DNA from: Deltaproteobacteria bacterium
GTDB taxonomy: Bacteria; CG2-30-53-67
DNA: 52,232 nt
Assembly: GCA_013151235.1 (NCBI GenBank)
Contig: JAADIO010000039.1
Coordinates: forward strand, 1 to 52,232
Direction: 5' to 3'
In this document: positions 7,063 through 15,952 of the stretch, in pieces
Numbering within the stretch: the first letter of the stretch is position 1
How the letters are laid out: each line of letters opens with the position of its first letter
Translations under genes and position numbers: made by a program
The notes under the pieces: generated by a model
Seen by the model: the letters and a program-made list of their open reading frames with translations, nothing else
Database searches by the model: none
What the model was told of the DNA's origin: nothing

Positions 7063-8721
7063 ATGCGTTTGACAAGACGGGATTTTATGCAGATGGCCGG
7101 ACTTGCGGTCGGCTCCGCCTGGCTGACTCCGTCGGCGCTCGCCCGCAAATTGCGGCCGGAGAATCTTCTTAGATTCACGCCCAAAGGGGACCTCACTATC
7201 CTGCATACTACGGACAGTCATGCACAACTGGTCCCGATCTATTATCGGGAACCGGATGCTAATATCGGCGTCGGAGCTGCGGAAGGCAAGCCACCTCATC
7301 TGTGCGGCAAGGAATTTCTCAGGTATTACGGCCTGAAGCCGGACAGCCTTGAGGCCTATGCCTACACCAGTGACGATTATATCGCCCTTGCGAAGGAGTT
7401 TGGGAAAATGGGGGGATATGCCCACCTGATGACGCTGATCCGGAAGATTCGGGCGGAGCGGTCGGGCAAGGTCCTCTACATCGATACCGGGGACACCCTG
7501 CAGGGATCGGCGACGAGTCTCTGGACCCGCGGCGAAGATATGGTCCGTGTCCTGAACCAGATGGGATGTGAAGCGTTGGCCGGGCATTGGGAATTTACCT
7601 ATGGTGAAGAACGGGTCCTGGAACTGGTCAAGATGATGAACTTTCCCTTCCTTGCACAGAATGTGCATGATGCCACATGGGGTGATCAGATCTTCAAACC
7701 CTATACGATCAAGTCCGTCAACGGTCTTTCCGTGGCGCTGATCGGGCAGGCCTTTCCCTACACACCGATCGCTAATCCGAGGCGGTTTATTCCAAACTGG
7801 TCTTTCGGGATTCGGGAGGAGAACATGCAGTCCGTTGTGAACGAGGTTCGGGCCAAGAAGGTCGATCTCGTCGTGGTGCTTTCCCACAACGGGATGGATG
7901 TGGACCAGAAAATGGTCAGCCGGGTCAAGGGAATTGACGTGATCCTGGGAGGGCATACGCATGATGGTGTTCCGAAGCCGGTGGTGGTTGGGAACACGCT
8001 GGTTATCGGATCAGGATGTTACGGGAAGTTTCTCTCCCGGCTGGATCTCGATGTAAAAGGGAAAAAGATTGTCGATTATTCTTATCGGCTGATTCCCGTG
8101 ATGTCGGAGATGATTGATCCGGACCCGGAGATGGAACAGTTGATCCGGAAGATCCGGCGGCCCTATCAGAAAAAACTCGGGGAAGTTGTCTGCGAGACGG
8201 AGAGTCTGCTCTACCGCCGCGGGAATCTGGACGGCAGTTTTGACGAGCTGATCTGTGATGCCTTGCTGGATCATTACGATGTTGATTTTGCCCTTTCTCC
8301 CGGCTTTCGCTGGGGGCGTACGGTTCTGCCCGGTCCGGTAACAGCGGAAGATGTCTATTCGCAGACGGCATTGACCTATCCGAACACCTATAAAGCAAAG
8401 ATCAGTGGAAAAACACTGAAGGCGGTTCTGGAAGACATTACCGATAATATTTACAACCCCGATCCCTATCGTCAGCAGGGGGGGGATATGGTCCGGAGCA
8501 AAGGGCTCGAATTCAGTGTGATCCTCGCGGGGACCATGGGGAACCGTGTGCATAATATCAAGGTTCGGGGCAGGGACGTGAAACCGGATGACCAGTTTAC
8601 CTTTTCCGGTTGGGCCTCCATGGCCGAACAGCCGGGGCCGCCTGTTTACGATATTGTCCTGAACTATGCACGAAAAAAGAGAAAGGTCCGGGTGAAGCTG
8701 GATCGGCCGAAGTTGATCTGA
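7063..8721 (+). CDS. soxB: SoxB, thiosulfohydrolase
   Basis: A 552-residue dimanganese hydrolase of the 5'-nucleotidase superfamily that releases sulfate from SoxY-bound thiosulfonate. A twin-arginine signal (TRRDFMQMAG) is present. Metal-site motifs are in order: TTDSH with Asp51 and His53, AGHWEFTYG (His175), SHNGMD (His275) and GGHTHDG (His298 and His300). The C-terminal nucleotidase domain is complete. It is the last sox gene before a strong terminator. No soxC or soxD follows, so sulfane sulfur left on SoxY must be handled by another route. Confidence 0.96.
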   Translation: MRLTRRDFMQMAGLAVGSAWLTPSALARKLRPENLLRFTPKGDLTILHTTDSHAQLVPIYYREPDANIGVGAAEGKPPHLCGKEFLRYYGLKPDSLEAYAYTSDDYIALAKEFGKMGGYAHLMTLIRKIRAERSGKVLYIDTGDTLQGSATSLWTRGEDMVRVLNQMGCEALAGHWEFTYGEERVLELVKMMNFPFLAQNVHDATWGDQIFKPYTIKSVNGLSVALIGQAFPYTPIANPRRFIPNWSFGIREENMQSVVNEVRAKKVDLVVVLSHNGMDVDQKMVSRVKGIDVILGGHTHDGVPKPVVVGNTLVIGSGCYGKFLSRLDLDVKGKKIVDYSYRLIPVMSEMIDPDPEMEQLIRKIRRPYQKKLGEVVCETESLLYRRGNLDGSFDELICDALLDHYDVDFALSPGFRWGRTVLPGPVTAEDVYSQTALTYPNTYKAKISGKTLKAVLEDITDNIYNPDPYRQQGGDMVRSKGLEFSVILAGTMGNRVHNIKVRGRDVKPDDQFTFSGWASMAEQPGPPVYDIVLNYARKKRKVRVKLDRPKLI

Positions 8722-8891
8722 TCCACCGGGCTTTCGCTGGGAGTTATATGCCTATCCGGTCTTTTGATGCTCTTCGGTAATGAAAGGCCGTGATATTCGA
8801 AAAACGGGCCATCCTGTATATCTCTAAGATTGCTTCAGCGTTGCGCAAAGGCTGGCTCCTTTCATCAGTTTATACGGAATCGGTGACTGAG

Positions 8892-8931
8892 GTGCTCTTG
8901 AAGCGGATTGACTTTGAGGGCACTTTTTTTT
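8892..8931 (+). terminator. Rho-independent terminator of the sox operon
   Basis: A 12-bp stem (8892-8903 with 8912-8923, three G-T wobbles) closes an eight-base loop and is followed by eight T residues. It separates the sox operon from the signalling cassette. The rest of 8722-8981 shows no gene. Confidence 0.8.
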
Positions 8932-8981
8932 AGAATGAGCCGCAAGTTGCTTTGAAAATCTTTCCCGAAGGGAACCGTCCC

Positions 8982-10532
8982 ATGAAGCAGGCAATTTCTT
9001 GCAATGCTTCAATTTTCTGGCTGTTGTTCAGTATTCTCTTCCCGCTGCCGGTATATGCCGTATCGGCTGGTTCCCATGCCGCTTTGCGAATGATCGTCAT
9101 CCCGATGAGACCGCCTTCCCGGATGTACAGGGATTTCCTGCCTTTGAAACATTATCTGGAGAAAAAACTGGATCAGCCGATCGATCTGGATGTTGCGCGA
9201 AAGAATTCTGAAATTGCCCAACTCTTCGAAAAAAAAGAGATCGATATCGCCTTCGTTTGTCCTACCCTCTATTGTGATCTGACGCGGGCGGTCTCCGTGG
9301 TTCCTCTGGTGAAACTGCGGATTAACGGGAGTGATCAGTATCGGAGCGTCCTGGTGGTCCGGAAAGATTCTCCGATTTATCGAACAGCGGATCTTTATGA
9401 TCGTACACTGGTCTATGGGAGGTATTACTGTCCCGGTTCGGGGCTTCTGCCGAGGATCATGTTCAAACGGGTCGGTTTGTCCGAGAATGATTTTCTGGAA
9501 GTGGTCAATCTCGGGAATGACGAGAGCGCCCTCCTGGCCGTGATGGCCCGGATGTTCGACGTCACCGGTGTGCCGGAGATGGCCGTGAGTCTCCTGGAAG
9601 AGAAAAACCTCCGTATCCTCCGTTATTCGGATCCGATACCGCAGTATCTTTTCGTGGCGCGCAACGGCATGGATGAGAAGTTTATTCAAAAGTTGAAAGA
9701 GGAAATGCTCGGCTTAAACCATGATGCGGACAAGCAGGCCATCATCGGCGGCATCGAAAAAGGAGTGGATGGATTTTCGGAGGCGAAAGATTCCGATTAC
9801 GACATTGTTCGTGTGCTGATTGAAAGTCTGGACGGGGGGGCGGTTGGATCCGCATTTTCCAAAGGGGAACATACCCTTGTCGTAGAGCCGCTCTATTATG
9901 ATGCGGATCTTTTCCGTCGGCTGAAACCGTTTCTCTCGAGATTGCGATCGGAAACGGGCTGGAATTATCATCTTCGTATTCCGGAGAGTATCAAGGCATT
10001 CCTGAAAGATAAAGAGGAGGGAAAAGGGGACTTCTACCTTCAGGAAGCCGGACTTTTCTCCCAATTCGGGACTTCCCGGGAAGAATCGATCGGCTCGTTG
10101 AGTCTTGTGCCGAAGGAGGCGAATCGTGCTGTGATTGTTGTACCCGGAAGAGGTGCTGTGAAGAGGTTGAAGGACCTGCGGGGGAAAACGGTTGGAGTCC
10201 CTTCACGGTTTTCGGAAGGCGGTTTTCTGGCTCAGACGCGTTGGTTAAAGAATCAGGGTATTCCGCAGGATTCCATCCGGGTCAAGGTCCTGGGAACCTG
10301 TGAGAATGTCTTGATGAATGTCTATCTCGGGAAGGTGGATGCCGGTTTCGTGACGCTTGATACGTTTCAGCGTTTGGAAAAAGACCTCCAGCCGAAACGT
10401 GTCGTGATCCTTGGTGAGACCCCTCCCCTCGGTGATTGGGTGATTACCGCTCGCAAAAATGTTCCTGACGTGATCAGGAAGAAAGTTGGGAAGATCCTTG
10501 AAGAAGAGGTTTTTCGCTCCCCGCGGAACTGA
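8982..10532 (+). CDS. Tandem PhnD-like periplasmic substrate-binding protein
   Basis: A 516-residue exported protein with a signal peptide (residues 1 to about 23). Two PhnD/phosphonate-binding-type domains follow in tandem, roughly 30-260 and 285-510. The first shows the DIAFVCPTLY segment and the second KTVGVPSRFSEGG and KVDAGFVTLDTFQ. No transporter genes are near. Instead the stop codon is immediately followed by a histidine kinase gene. Kinases that sense tetrathionate and thiosulfate (TtrS, ThsS) carry PhnD-type sensor domains in the same polypeptide. Here the domain appears to be a separate protein, and I infer that it presents thiosulfate or a related anion to the kinase. ATG 8982 is preferred to a TTG at 8952. 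Confidence 0.75.
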   Translation: MKQAISCNASIFWLLFSILFPLPVYAVSAGSHAALRMIVIPMRPPSRMYRDFLPLKHYLEKKLDQPIDLDVARKNSEIAQLFEKKEIDIAFVCPTLYCDLTRAVSVVPLVKLRINGSDQYRSVLVVRKDSPIYRTADLYDRTLVYGRYYCPGSGLLPRIMFKRVGLSENDFLEVVNLGNDESALLAVMARMFDVTGVPEMAVSLLEEKNLRILRYSDPIPQYLFVARNGMDEKFIQKLKEEMLGLNHDADKQAIIGGIEKGVDGFSEAKDSDYDIVRVLIESLDGGAVGSAFSKGEHTLVVEPLYYDADLFRRLKPFLSRLRSETGWNYHLRIPESIKAFLKDKEEGKGDFYLQEAGLFSQFGTSREESIGSLSLVPKEANRAVIVVPGRGAVKRLKDLRGKTVGVPSRFSEGGFLAQTRWLKNQGIPQDSIRVKVLGTCENVLMNVYLGKVDAGFVTLDTFQRLEKDLQPKRVVILGETPPLGDWVITARKNVPDVIRKKVGKILEEEVFRSPRN

Positions 10533-10538
10533 GTGGAC

Positions 10539-11987
10539 ATGAATCTGTTTCGGAAGCTTCACTACGGTACCAGTATTAAAACCAAGGGTGTGATCTATGT
10601 CATTGTATTGATCCTGGTGATTTTTCTGACTGTCAGTGTCCTGGTCATGTCAACGGCCAGAAAGAACCTTGTCGAACAGCTCGATCAATTTCACTGGAGC
10701 ATTGCCCGGAAAGTCTCTCTGACGGCTTCGGATGCCCTCTTGTCCCGTGACTACGGATTTCTGATGGAGCAGATCCGGCAGTTGAAGTCTTCCGGGGAGG
10801 TGCGGGGGATCCGGATTATTGATAATCGGCATGTGATCATTGCCTCGGATCAGGTTTCCGAAATCGGGACCTCGGATGCCGAGCTTGCGGAGTATTTAAA
10901 ACATCAGGGAGAGAAATATTGTGTCCCGGCAGAGAGTGGAGCGGATATTCTCATGCCGGTTGAGATCGAGAAGGATATTCTGGGGGCATTGAAGGTCAGT
11001 TTTGACTGGGATGCCGAGAGGAAACGCATTGATCAGGAGTTCGGACGAACCTTCCGTCAACTTCTTTACCTGGCATTGGTCATCTTTTTTCTCGGGACCG
11101 GCGGCGCCTTTATTGTTTCCCGGGCGTTGACTCGACCGATTATTGATCTTTCCAGAAAGATTGAAAAGTTTGATAAGGAGATCTACCCTGAAAACGGTTC
11201 CTTGAGTGCCGTCTCTTATAAAGACGAAAGTCTGCAGCTTCAGGATGCCTTTACACGGATGGTCGAGAATCTGAGAAAATATCTGAAAGAATATAAAAGA
11301 GTATCTGAGGAGCGGGAAAAGCTGACCTGCATGGCTGCCATCGGACAGATGTCGGCCCAGATCGCGCATGAGACTCGTAACAGTCTCTACGCAATCCGTG
11401 GGGCCATCGCCGGTCTGGAAAAGGCGGACAGTCTTTCCGAAGCTCGTGAATATGTCGATGTGATTAAAGATGAAACCCGGGAAATGACCATGATGTCGGA
11501 CGATTTCCTCCGGTTTGCCAGAACCCCGGAACCGGTGCTGGTCCCCTGTTATGTCGATGATGTGGTGCAGCGTGTGGTGGAACTGCTCGATCCGGACATG
11601 GAGGATTCGAAGATTTCGGTCAAGAAGGTCGGGCAGCGGGTTCCGCAGGTCATGGCGGACCCCACCCTGCTGAAACAGGCCATTATGAATCTTTTCCTGA
11701 ACGCAATCCAGGCCATGGAACAGGGGGGAACGATTACCGTGGAATACCATCCGGCGGGCGATTTTGTTGAAACGGTCATTCAGGATGATGGACCGGGAAT
11801 TCCCGAGGAGATCAACTATAAAGTTTTCCAGCCGTTTTTTTCCACCAAGATCTATGGGACGGGGCTGGGCCTTCCCACGGTCTATAAATTGATTGTAGCC
11901 CAGAAGGGGGAGGTGGATCTGGAAGATTCGAAGGTCGGTGCACGGTTCATGATTAGATTGCCGATTGTGAAAACGAAGGGGGCATAA
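10539..11987 (+). CDS. Membrane sensor histidine kinase (NtrB-like)
   Basis: A 482-residue inner-membrane kinase. The first membrane segment is at about residues 17-40, followed by a periplasmic region of about 130 residues, a second membrane segment near 175-197, and then a HAMP linker. The phosphoacceptor is His277 in QIAHETRN. ATP-binding boxes are visible: the N box near 383, DDGPGIP, and GTGLGLPT near 440. The gene follows the PhnD-like protein without a gap and precedes the sigma-54 activator by five bases, so the three probably form one signalling unit. A GTG at 10533, overlapping the previous stop, is an alternative start. Confidence 0.88.
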   Translation: MNLFRKLHYGTSIKTKGVIYVIVLILVIFLTVSVLVMSTARKNLVEQLDQFHWSIARKVSLTASDALLSRDYGFLMEQIRQLKSSGEVRGIRIIDNRHVIIASDQVSEIGTSDAELAEYLKHQGEKYCVPAESGADILMPVEIEKDILGALKVSFDWDAERKRIDQEFGRTFRQLLYLALVIFFLGTGGAFIVSRALTRPIIDLSRKIEKFDKEIYPENGSLSAVSYKDESLQLQDAFTRMVENLRKYLKEYKRVSEEREKLTCMAAIGQMSAQIAHETRNSLYAIRGAIAGLEKADSLSEAREYVDVIKDETREMTMMSDDFLRFARTPEPVLVPCYVDDVVQRVVELLDPDMEDSKISVKKVGQRVPQVMADPTLLKQAIMNLFLNAIQAMEQGGTITVEYHPAGDFVETVIQDDGPGIPEEINYKVFQPFFSTKIYGTGLGLPTVYKLIVAQKGEVDLEDSKVGARFMIRLPIVKTKGA

Positions 11988-11992
11988 GCACC

Positions 11993-13354
11993 ATGCAGAA
12001 GATTCTGATCGTGGATGATGAAAGAAATATCCGGAAGGTCCTTTCCACCTATCTGAAAAAGGAGGGATTTGAGGTGGAGACTGCCCGAAATTACGAAGAA
12101 TCTCTTTCCAAGATCGGGGAGCAGAAGATTGATCTGGTCCTTACGGACATGCGGTTGCCGGGGCCCTCCGGGTTGCATCTGCTCCAATGGATCAAGAGAA
12201 ATCATACCTTTCTGCCGGTGATACTGATTACGGCTTTCGGGAGCATTGACAGTGCTGTGGAGGCGATGAAGAGCGGTGCGTCGAACTATCTCACGAAACC
12301 GATGGACATGGACGAGATGATGGCCATTATTCGCCATACCCTGATGAAATCGAAGGGGAGAAATACAGCAGATCAGGCAGAACAATCTGAGGAACGATTC
12401 GGGATTATCGGAAGGAGCGCCGCCATCAACGAAGTCATCTCCACGATCCAGGTTGTCAGTTCAAGCCGCGCGAATGTCCTGATCACGGGGGAATCGGGGA
12501 CAGGGAAGGAACTCGTGGCCGGGGCGATCCATGCCGCCTCTCCTCGCAAGGAACTCCCCTTTATTGCGATCAACTGTGCCGCCGTTCCTGCGGACCTGAT
12601 TGAAAACGAACTGTTCGGGCACGAAAGCGGCGCTTTTACCGGCGCCGTTTCCAGAGAGGCCGGCAAGATTGAGCTGGCCGACCGGGGCACCCTGTTTCTC
12701 GACGAAATCGGGGAGATGTCCCTTTCCATGCAGATCAAGCTTCTTCGTTTCATGCAGGAAAGGGTGTTTTTCAGGATCGGGGGAAAGAGCCAGATTGCGT
12801 CGGATTGCCGGATCATTGCCGCCACGAATCGTGACCTGGAAGAAGAGGTGAAAAAGGGGCGTTTCCGGGAGGATTTCTTCTATCGTCTGAACGTTATCCA
12901 GATCAGAATCCCTCCTCTCCGGGACCGGAAAGGGGATGTTCCCCTTCTCGTCAAGCACTTCCTGGATAAATACTCCGGGGAGAACAAGAAGTTTATCCGC
13001 GGAATAGATTCGGTGGCTCTTGATGCGCTCATCCAGTATGAGTGGCCTGGGAATATCCGGGAATTGCAGAACATTATCGAAAGGGGCGTGGTCTTGTCCC
13101 GCCACGATACCATTGCACTGGAAGATCTCCCCAATAAATTGAAGAATAATTTTTTGGAATCCGCCGGGGAGGAGACGCCGCCGGAGGACCAGGATCTCCT
13201 GGCGCTCTCCGGGATGACCCTCGCCGAGCTTGAACGGATTGCCGTTGTCAAATCCTTGAAAGTGGAGAACTGGAACCAGACCCGTGCAGCGAAGAGACTG
13301 GGTATCACACGTCGGCAGTTAAGGACAAAAATGGAGAAATACAAACTGCTGTGA
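11993..13354 (+). CDS. Sigma-54-dependent response regulator (NtrC family)
   Basis: A 453-residue three-domain activator. The receiver has its phosphorylatable Asp52 in LTDMRLPG. The AAA+ domain shows Walker A GESGTGKE, the sigma-54-contacting GAFTGA loop and LFLDEIGE. The C-terminal Fis-type helix-turn-helix spans NQTRAAKRLGITRRQL. It is encoded with its kinase between two operons that carry sigma-54 promoter motifs. It is therefore the natural candidate to activate the promoters at 3688, 4164 and 13523. The family is certain; the targets are inferred. Confidence 0.93.
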   Translation: MQKILIVDDERNIRKVLSTYLKKEGFEVETARNYEESLSKIGEQKIDLVLTDMRLPGPSGLHLLQWIKRNHTFLPVILITAFGSIDSAVEAMKSGASNYLTKPMDMDEMMAIIRHTLMKSKGRNTADQAEQSEERFGIIGRSAAINEVISTIQVVSSSRANVLITGESGTGKELVAGAIHAASPRKELPFIAINCAAVPADLIENELFGHESGAFTGAVSREAGKIELADRGTLFLDEIGEMSLSMQIKLLRFMQERVFFRIGGKSQIASDCRIIAATNRDLEEEVKKGRFREDFFYRLNVIQIRIPPLRDRKGDVPLLVKHFLDKYSGENKKFIRGIDSVALDALIQYEWPGNIRELQNIIERGVVLSRHDTIALEDLPNKLKNNFLESAGEETPPEDQDLLALSGMTLAELERIAVVKSLKVENWNQTRAAKRLGITRRQLRTKMEKYKLL

Positions 13355-13442
13355 CGAGGTTTTTCACGGGCATCCCATCATTATAACCCACAGGGTCCGG
13401 TATTTCATCTCGTTCATTCCGGAACACTTCCTGAAGCGTCTT

Positions 13443-13458
13443 TGTACATTTTTGAACA
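13443..13458. promoter_or_regulatory. Candidate activator binding site upstream of the permease operon
   Basis: TGTACA-TTTT-TGAACA is an imperfect inverted repeat. It sits about 91-106 bases upstream of the start predicted from the sigma-54 motif at 13523. It is nearly the same sequence and at nearly the same distance as the site at 3774 in front of the porin. Confidence 0.5.
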
Positions 13459-13522
13459 TCACCCCGTGGATGACGGTTGCTTGGTCTGTGTAACCTGCTG
13501 AATTGAAAAGCTTTACATTGAC

Positions 13523-13538
13523 AGGCATGATATATGCA
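13523..13538 (+). promoter_or_regulatory. Sigma-54 promoter of the permease operon
   Basis: AGGCATGATATATGCA has GG (13524-13525) and GC (13536-13537) separated by 10 bases. The predicted start near 13549 leaves a leader of about 56 bases to the permease ATG. It shares the AGGCATG opening with the motifs at 3688 and 4164. Confidence 0.65.
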
Positions 13539-13605
13539 ATTCTCCCGACAATGTGCGGCCAAGACGGATCAATAACTTTCATTTGCAAACCGGAGGAATC
13601 AGGAA

Positions 13606-14838
13606 ATGGCGAAGCAGAAGATTCGGGAATTCATAGTTATACTTCTGATTATTGCAGGATTTGTCGGGGTCTTGTACCTGATTTTCCGGACGCGCGGGTT
13701 TCTGACGCTTGATCCGGATAGTCTCTCCGACGAAGAAATCGCGTTGATCAAGGCCGCCATCCGAAACCATGTACTTTGGGCGGGATTGTTGATCGGAGGC
13801 GTCATGGGAGCGATTGTGCAGCGGTCGAAATTCTGTATTGCTGCGGCATGCCACAGTGTTGTTACGATCAAGGACCTGAGCCAGACCCGGGCGTATGCCA
13901 CGGCGCTGATCGTGGCGATCCTGGGGACCCAGATCCTCTACAGGACCGGGGAGGTGGATATTACTCGATGTATCTACATTGCATCCCCTGTGACATGGCT
14001 CAGTTTTATGGTCGGCGGATTTGTCTTCGGCGTCGGGATTGTTTACGCCGGTGGATGCGCCAGCAGAATTCTCGTTCGTGCGTCGGAAGGGAATTTAGGG
14101 GGACTGGTGAGTGTCATGGCTTTTATCTTTTCTTCCGGAGCGACTCTCTGGGGGATTCTTGCCCTGGTGCGGGTAGACTATTTCAATCAACTGACGTTGA
14201 ATCTGAAGACGCAATACATTCCGCATCTATTACAACAGTTCCCCTTCTGGGTGGTGATCCTGATTGTTGAAGTCTTGCTGTTTGTTTTTGTTTTGTCGGC
14301 TCCCAGGGATTCGGAGTGGTGGGGGATGCGCTGGCCGGTTGCCGGGGTTGCAATCGGGTTGACGGTTATTCTCGCCTGGTGGATCAACGGGGCCGCCTAT
14401 CGGGCAATCCCTTTTATCGATTCTTTTTCCTTTACCGGTCCGGATGATCCGACGCTCCTGCAGACCTGGCGTCCCAAAAGCCTGACTTTTGCGCTGGCGG
14501 ATGCCCAAACCTTCCGTTATATTATTATGTGGACGGGAGAAAAGATGAATTTTGGGATTGCCACCGTATTTGGCGTGATCGGAGGTGCGCTTTCGGCTGC
14601 AATGGTTACCGGGACGTTTCACTGGGTGGCTCCTCCCCTTCAGCAATTTAAATATAATCTCGTCGGAGGACTTCTGATGGGCTTCGGTGCGGTTCTGGCA
14701 TTGGGATGCAATATCGGGCAAGGGCTCAGCGGATTCTCCACGCTCTCTTTCGGCAGTATCCTGACGATGACCTTTATCCTCATCGGAGCGATTTCGGGCG
14801 CCAGGTTCATGAACTGGCAATTAATGAGGGAGGTCTAA
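13606..14838 (+). CDS. YeeE/YedE-family (TsuA-like) sulfur-compound permease
   Basis: A 410-residue polytopic inner-membrane protein with about nine hydrophobic segments. The three conserved cysteine motifs of the YeeE/TsuA thiosulfate transporter family are present: RSKFCIAAAC (Cys77), AGGCASRI (Cys151) and LALGCNIGQGLSG (Cys368). In characterised members these cysteines hand thiosulfate through the membrane. It is the first gene behind a sigma-54 promoter and is followed by TusA and redox proteins. Import of thiosulfate or sulfane sulfur is thus the likely job. A central soluble-looking insertion near residues 265-290 is present. Confidence 0.85.
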   Translation: MAKQKIREFIVILLIIAGFVGVLYLIFRTRGFLTLDPDSLSDEEIALIKAAIRNHVLWAGLLIGGVMGAIVQRSKFCIAAACHSVVTIKDLSQTRAYATALIVAILGTQILYRTGEVDITRCIYIASPVTWLSFMVGGFVFGVGIVYAGGCASRILVRASEGNLGGLVSVMAFIFSSGATLWGILALVRVDYFNQLTLNLKTQYIPHLLQQFPFWVVILIVEVLLFVFVLSAPRDSEWWGMRWPVAGVAIGLTVILAWWINGAAYRAIPFIDSFSFTGPDDPTLLQTWRPKSLTFALADAQTFRYIIMWTGEKMNFGIATVFGVIGGALSAAMVTGTFHWVAPPLQQFKYNLVGGLLMGFGAVLALGCNIGQGLSGFSTLSFGSILTMTFILIGAISGARFMNWQLMREV

Positions 14839-14840
14839 AG

Positions 14841-15368
14841 GTGAGTCCCCTTCGCAGAGTCTTTTTCGGGATTCTATTCCTCCTTTTGGGAACACAATGT
14901 GCTTTTTCTCAAGAGACAACGGCCCACCGCTCGTCGCCCTGTGCAAACCCCGTTGTTCTTTATTCCGTGCAAGGGGATTATGATCAGGTTTGGGGAGATC
15001 TGAAGATGGCGCTGAACGACCGGGGACTTGTGGTTTCCAGTGTTTCCCATGTGGGAGAGATGATCGATCGGACCGGCAAGGCCCTCGGCAGGACCCGGAA
15101 GGTTTTCGGAAAAGCCAATGTGATGGAATTCTGCAGCGCGGTCATTTCCCGTGACATGCTTGAACAGAATGCTCACCTGATTGCATTCTGTCCCTATCAG
15201 ATCATGGTCTATTCCCTGCCGGATGACGACCATAAGATCTTTATATCCTACCGCCGGCCGATCTGGAACGGTCCCGCGGACCGGAAGGTTCTGGAGAAAG
15301 TGGAAAAGCTGGTGAGCGGGATCATCCGAGATGTCGTAGACTTGTACGGAGGTGAATCGGAATTATGA
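14841..15368 (+). CDS. Exported DUF302-domain protein
   Basis: A 175-residue protein with a signal peptide (about residues 1-22) and a DUF302-type domain covering most of the rest. The start is a GTG at 14841 preceded by GGGAGG; longer in-frame upstream reading lies inside the permease gene. DUF302 has no settled biochemical function, though it is often found near sulfur-oxidation or heavy-metal genes. Its two-base gap from the permease and four-base overlap with the next gene show translational coupling. A role in periplasmic sulfur handling is only suggested by context. Confidence 0.75.
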   Translation: MSPLRRVFFGILFLLLGTQCAFSQETTAHRSSPCANPVVLYSVQGDYDQVWGDLKMALNDRGLVVSSVSHVGEMIDRTGKALGRTRKVFGKANVMEFCSAVISRDMLEQNAHLIAFCPYQIMVYSLPDDDHKIFISYRRPIWNGPADRKVLEKVEKLVSGIIRDVVDLYGGESEL

Positions 15369-15952
15369 TTGCCTTCCTGAAAGATTTCTCCTCCCTCCGC
15401 CGGTTGTCTTACCGGCCATTGGTCGTGATGCTGGTTTTGCTCTTTGCCGGGGTTGCCCGGGCGGAAGGCCCTTCGACTTCTCAAAGCGCGGACGGTTTTT
15501 TCGATCTTTTTATGGGAGATTTAGGTGAGGAGCTTCAGACAGCTCGGGAAGAGGGGAAAAAGGGAATATTGCTTTTTTTTGAGATTGATTCCTGTCCATT
15601 CTGCATTCGTATGAAACGGCGACTTCTGAGCCGTGCAGACGTTCAGGACATTTTCGGCAAGGCGTTCCTCCGGTTTTCCGTCGATGTAGAGGGGGATGTG
15701 GAGATCACCGATTTCCGGGGGAAAACCATGCGCGAGAAGGATTTTGCGCTGAATCAGCGTGTACGGGGTACGCCAACGATGATCTTCTATAACCTGAAGG
15801 GGAAAGAGGTTACCCGGTATGTCGGTGCGATTGATCGGTTGGATAACCTGTTGTTGCTGGAAGAATATGTGACGGGAGAGGTCTATCGTAAGATGCCCTT
15901 TATTCGGTATAAGCGTCTCCACCGGAACACACAAAACAGCCATGTGCCGTAG
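15365..15952 (+). CDS. Periplasmic thioredoxin-fold protein
   Basis: A 195-residue exported thioredoxin-like protein of the SoxW/DsbD-C-terminal type. The signal peptide covers about residues 1-33; the active site is CPFC (77-80) after a LLFFEIDS strand, and RGTPT holds the cis-proline. It overlaps both neighbours, so it belongs to the permease operon. It is a second such protein besides the one at 4192. The likely role is reducing disulfides or persulfides in the periplasm. Confidence 0.8.
   Translation: MIAFLKDFSSLRRLSYRPLVVMLVLLFAGVARAEGPSTSQSADGFFDLFMGDLGEELQTAREEGKKGILLFFEIDSCPFCIRMKRRLLSRADVQDIFGKAFLRFSVDVEGDVEITDFRGKTMREKDFALNQRVRGTPTMIFYNLKGKEVTRYVGAIDRLDNLLLLEEYVTGEVYRKMPFIRYKRLHRNTQNSHVP

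Noticed and set aside
14706-14840. Upstream extension of the DUF302 protein
   Set aside because: These codons lie inside the permease gene in another frame; GTG 14841 has a good ribosome binding site and starts a proper signal peptide.
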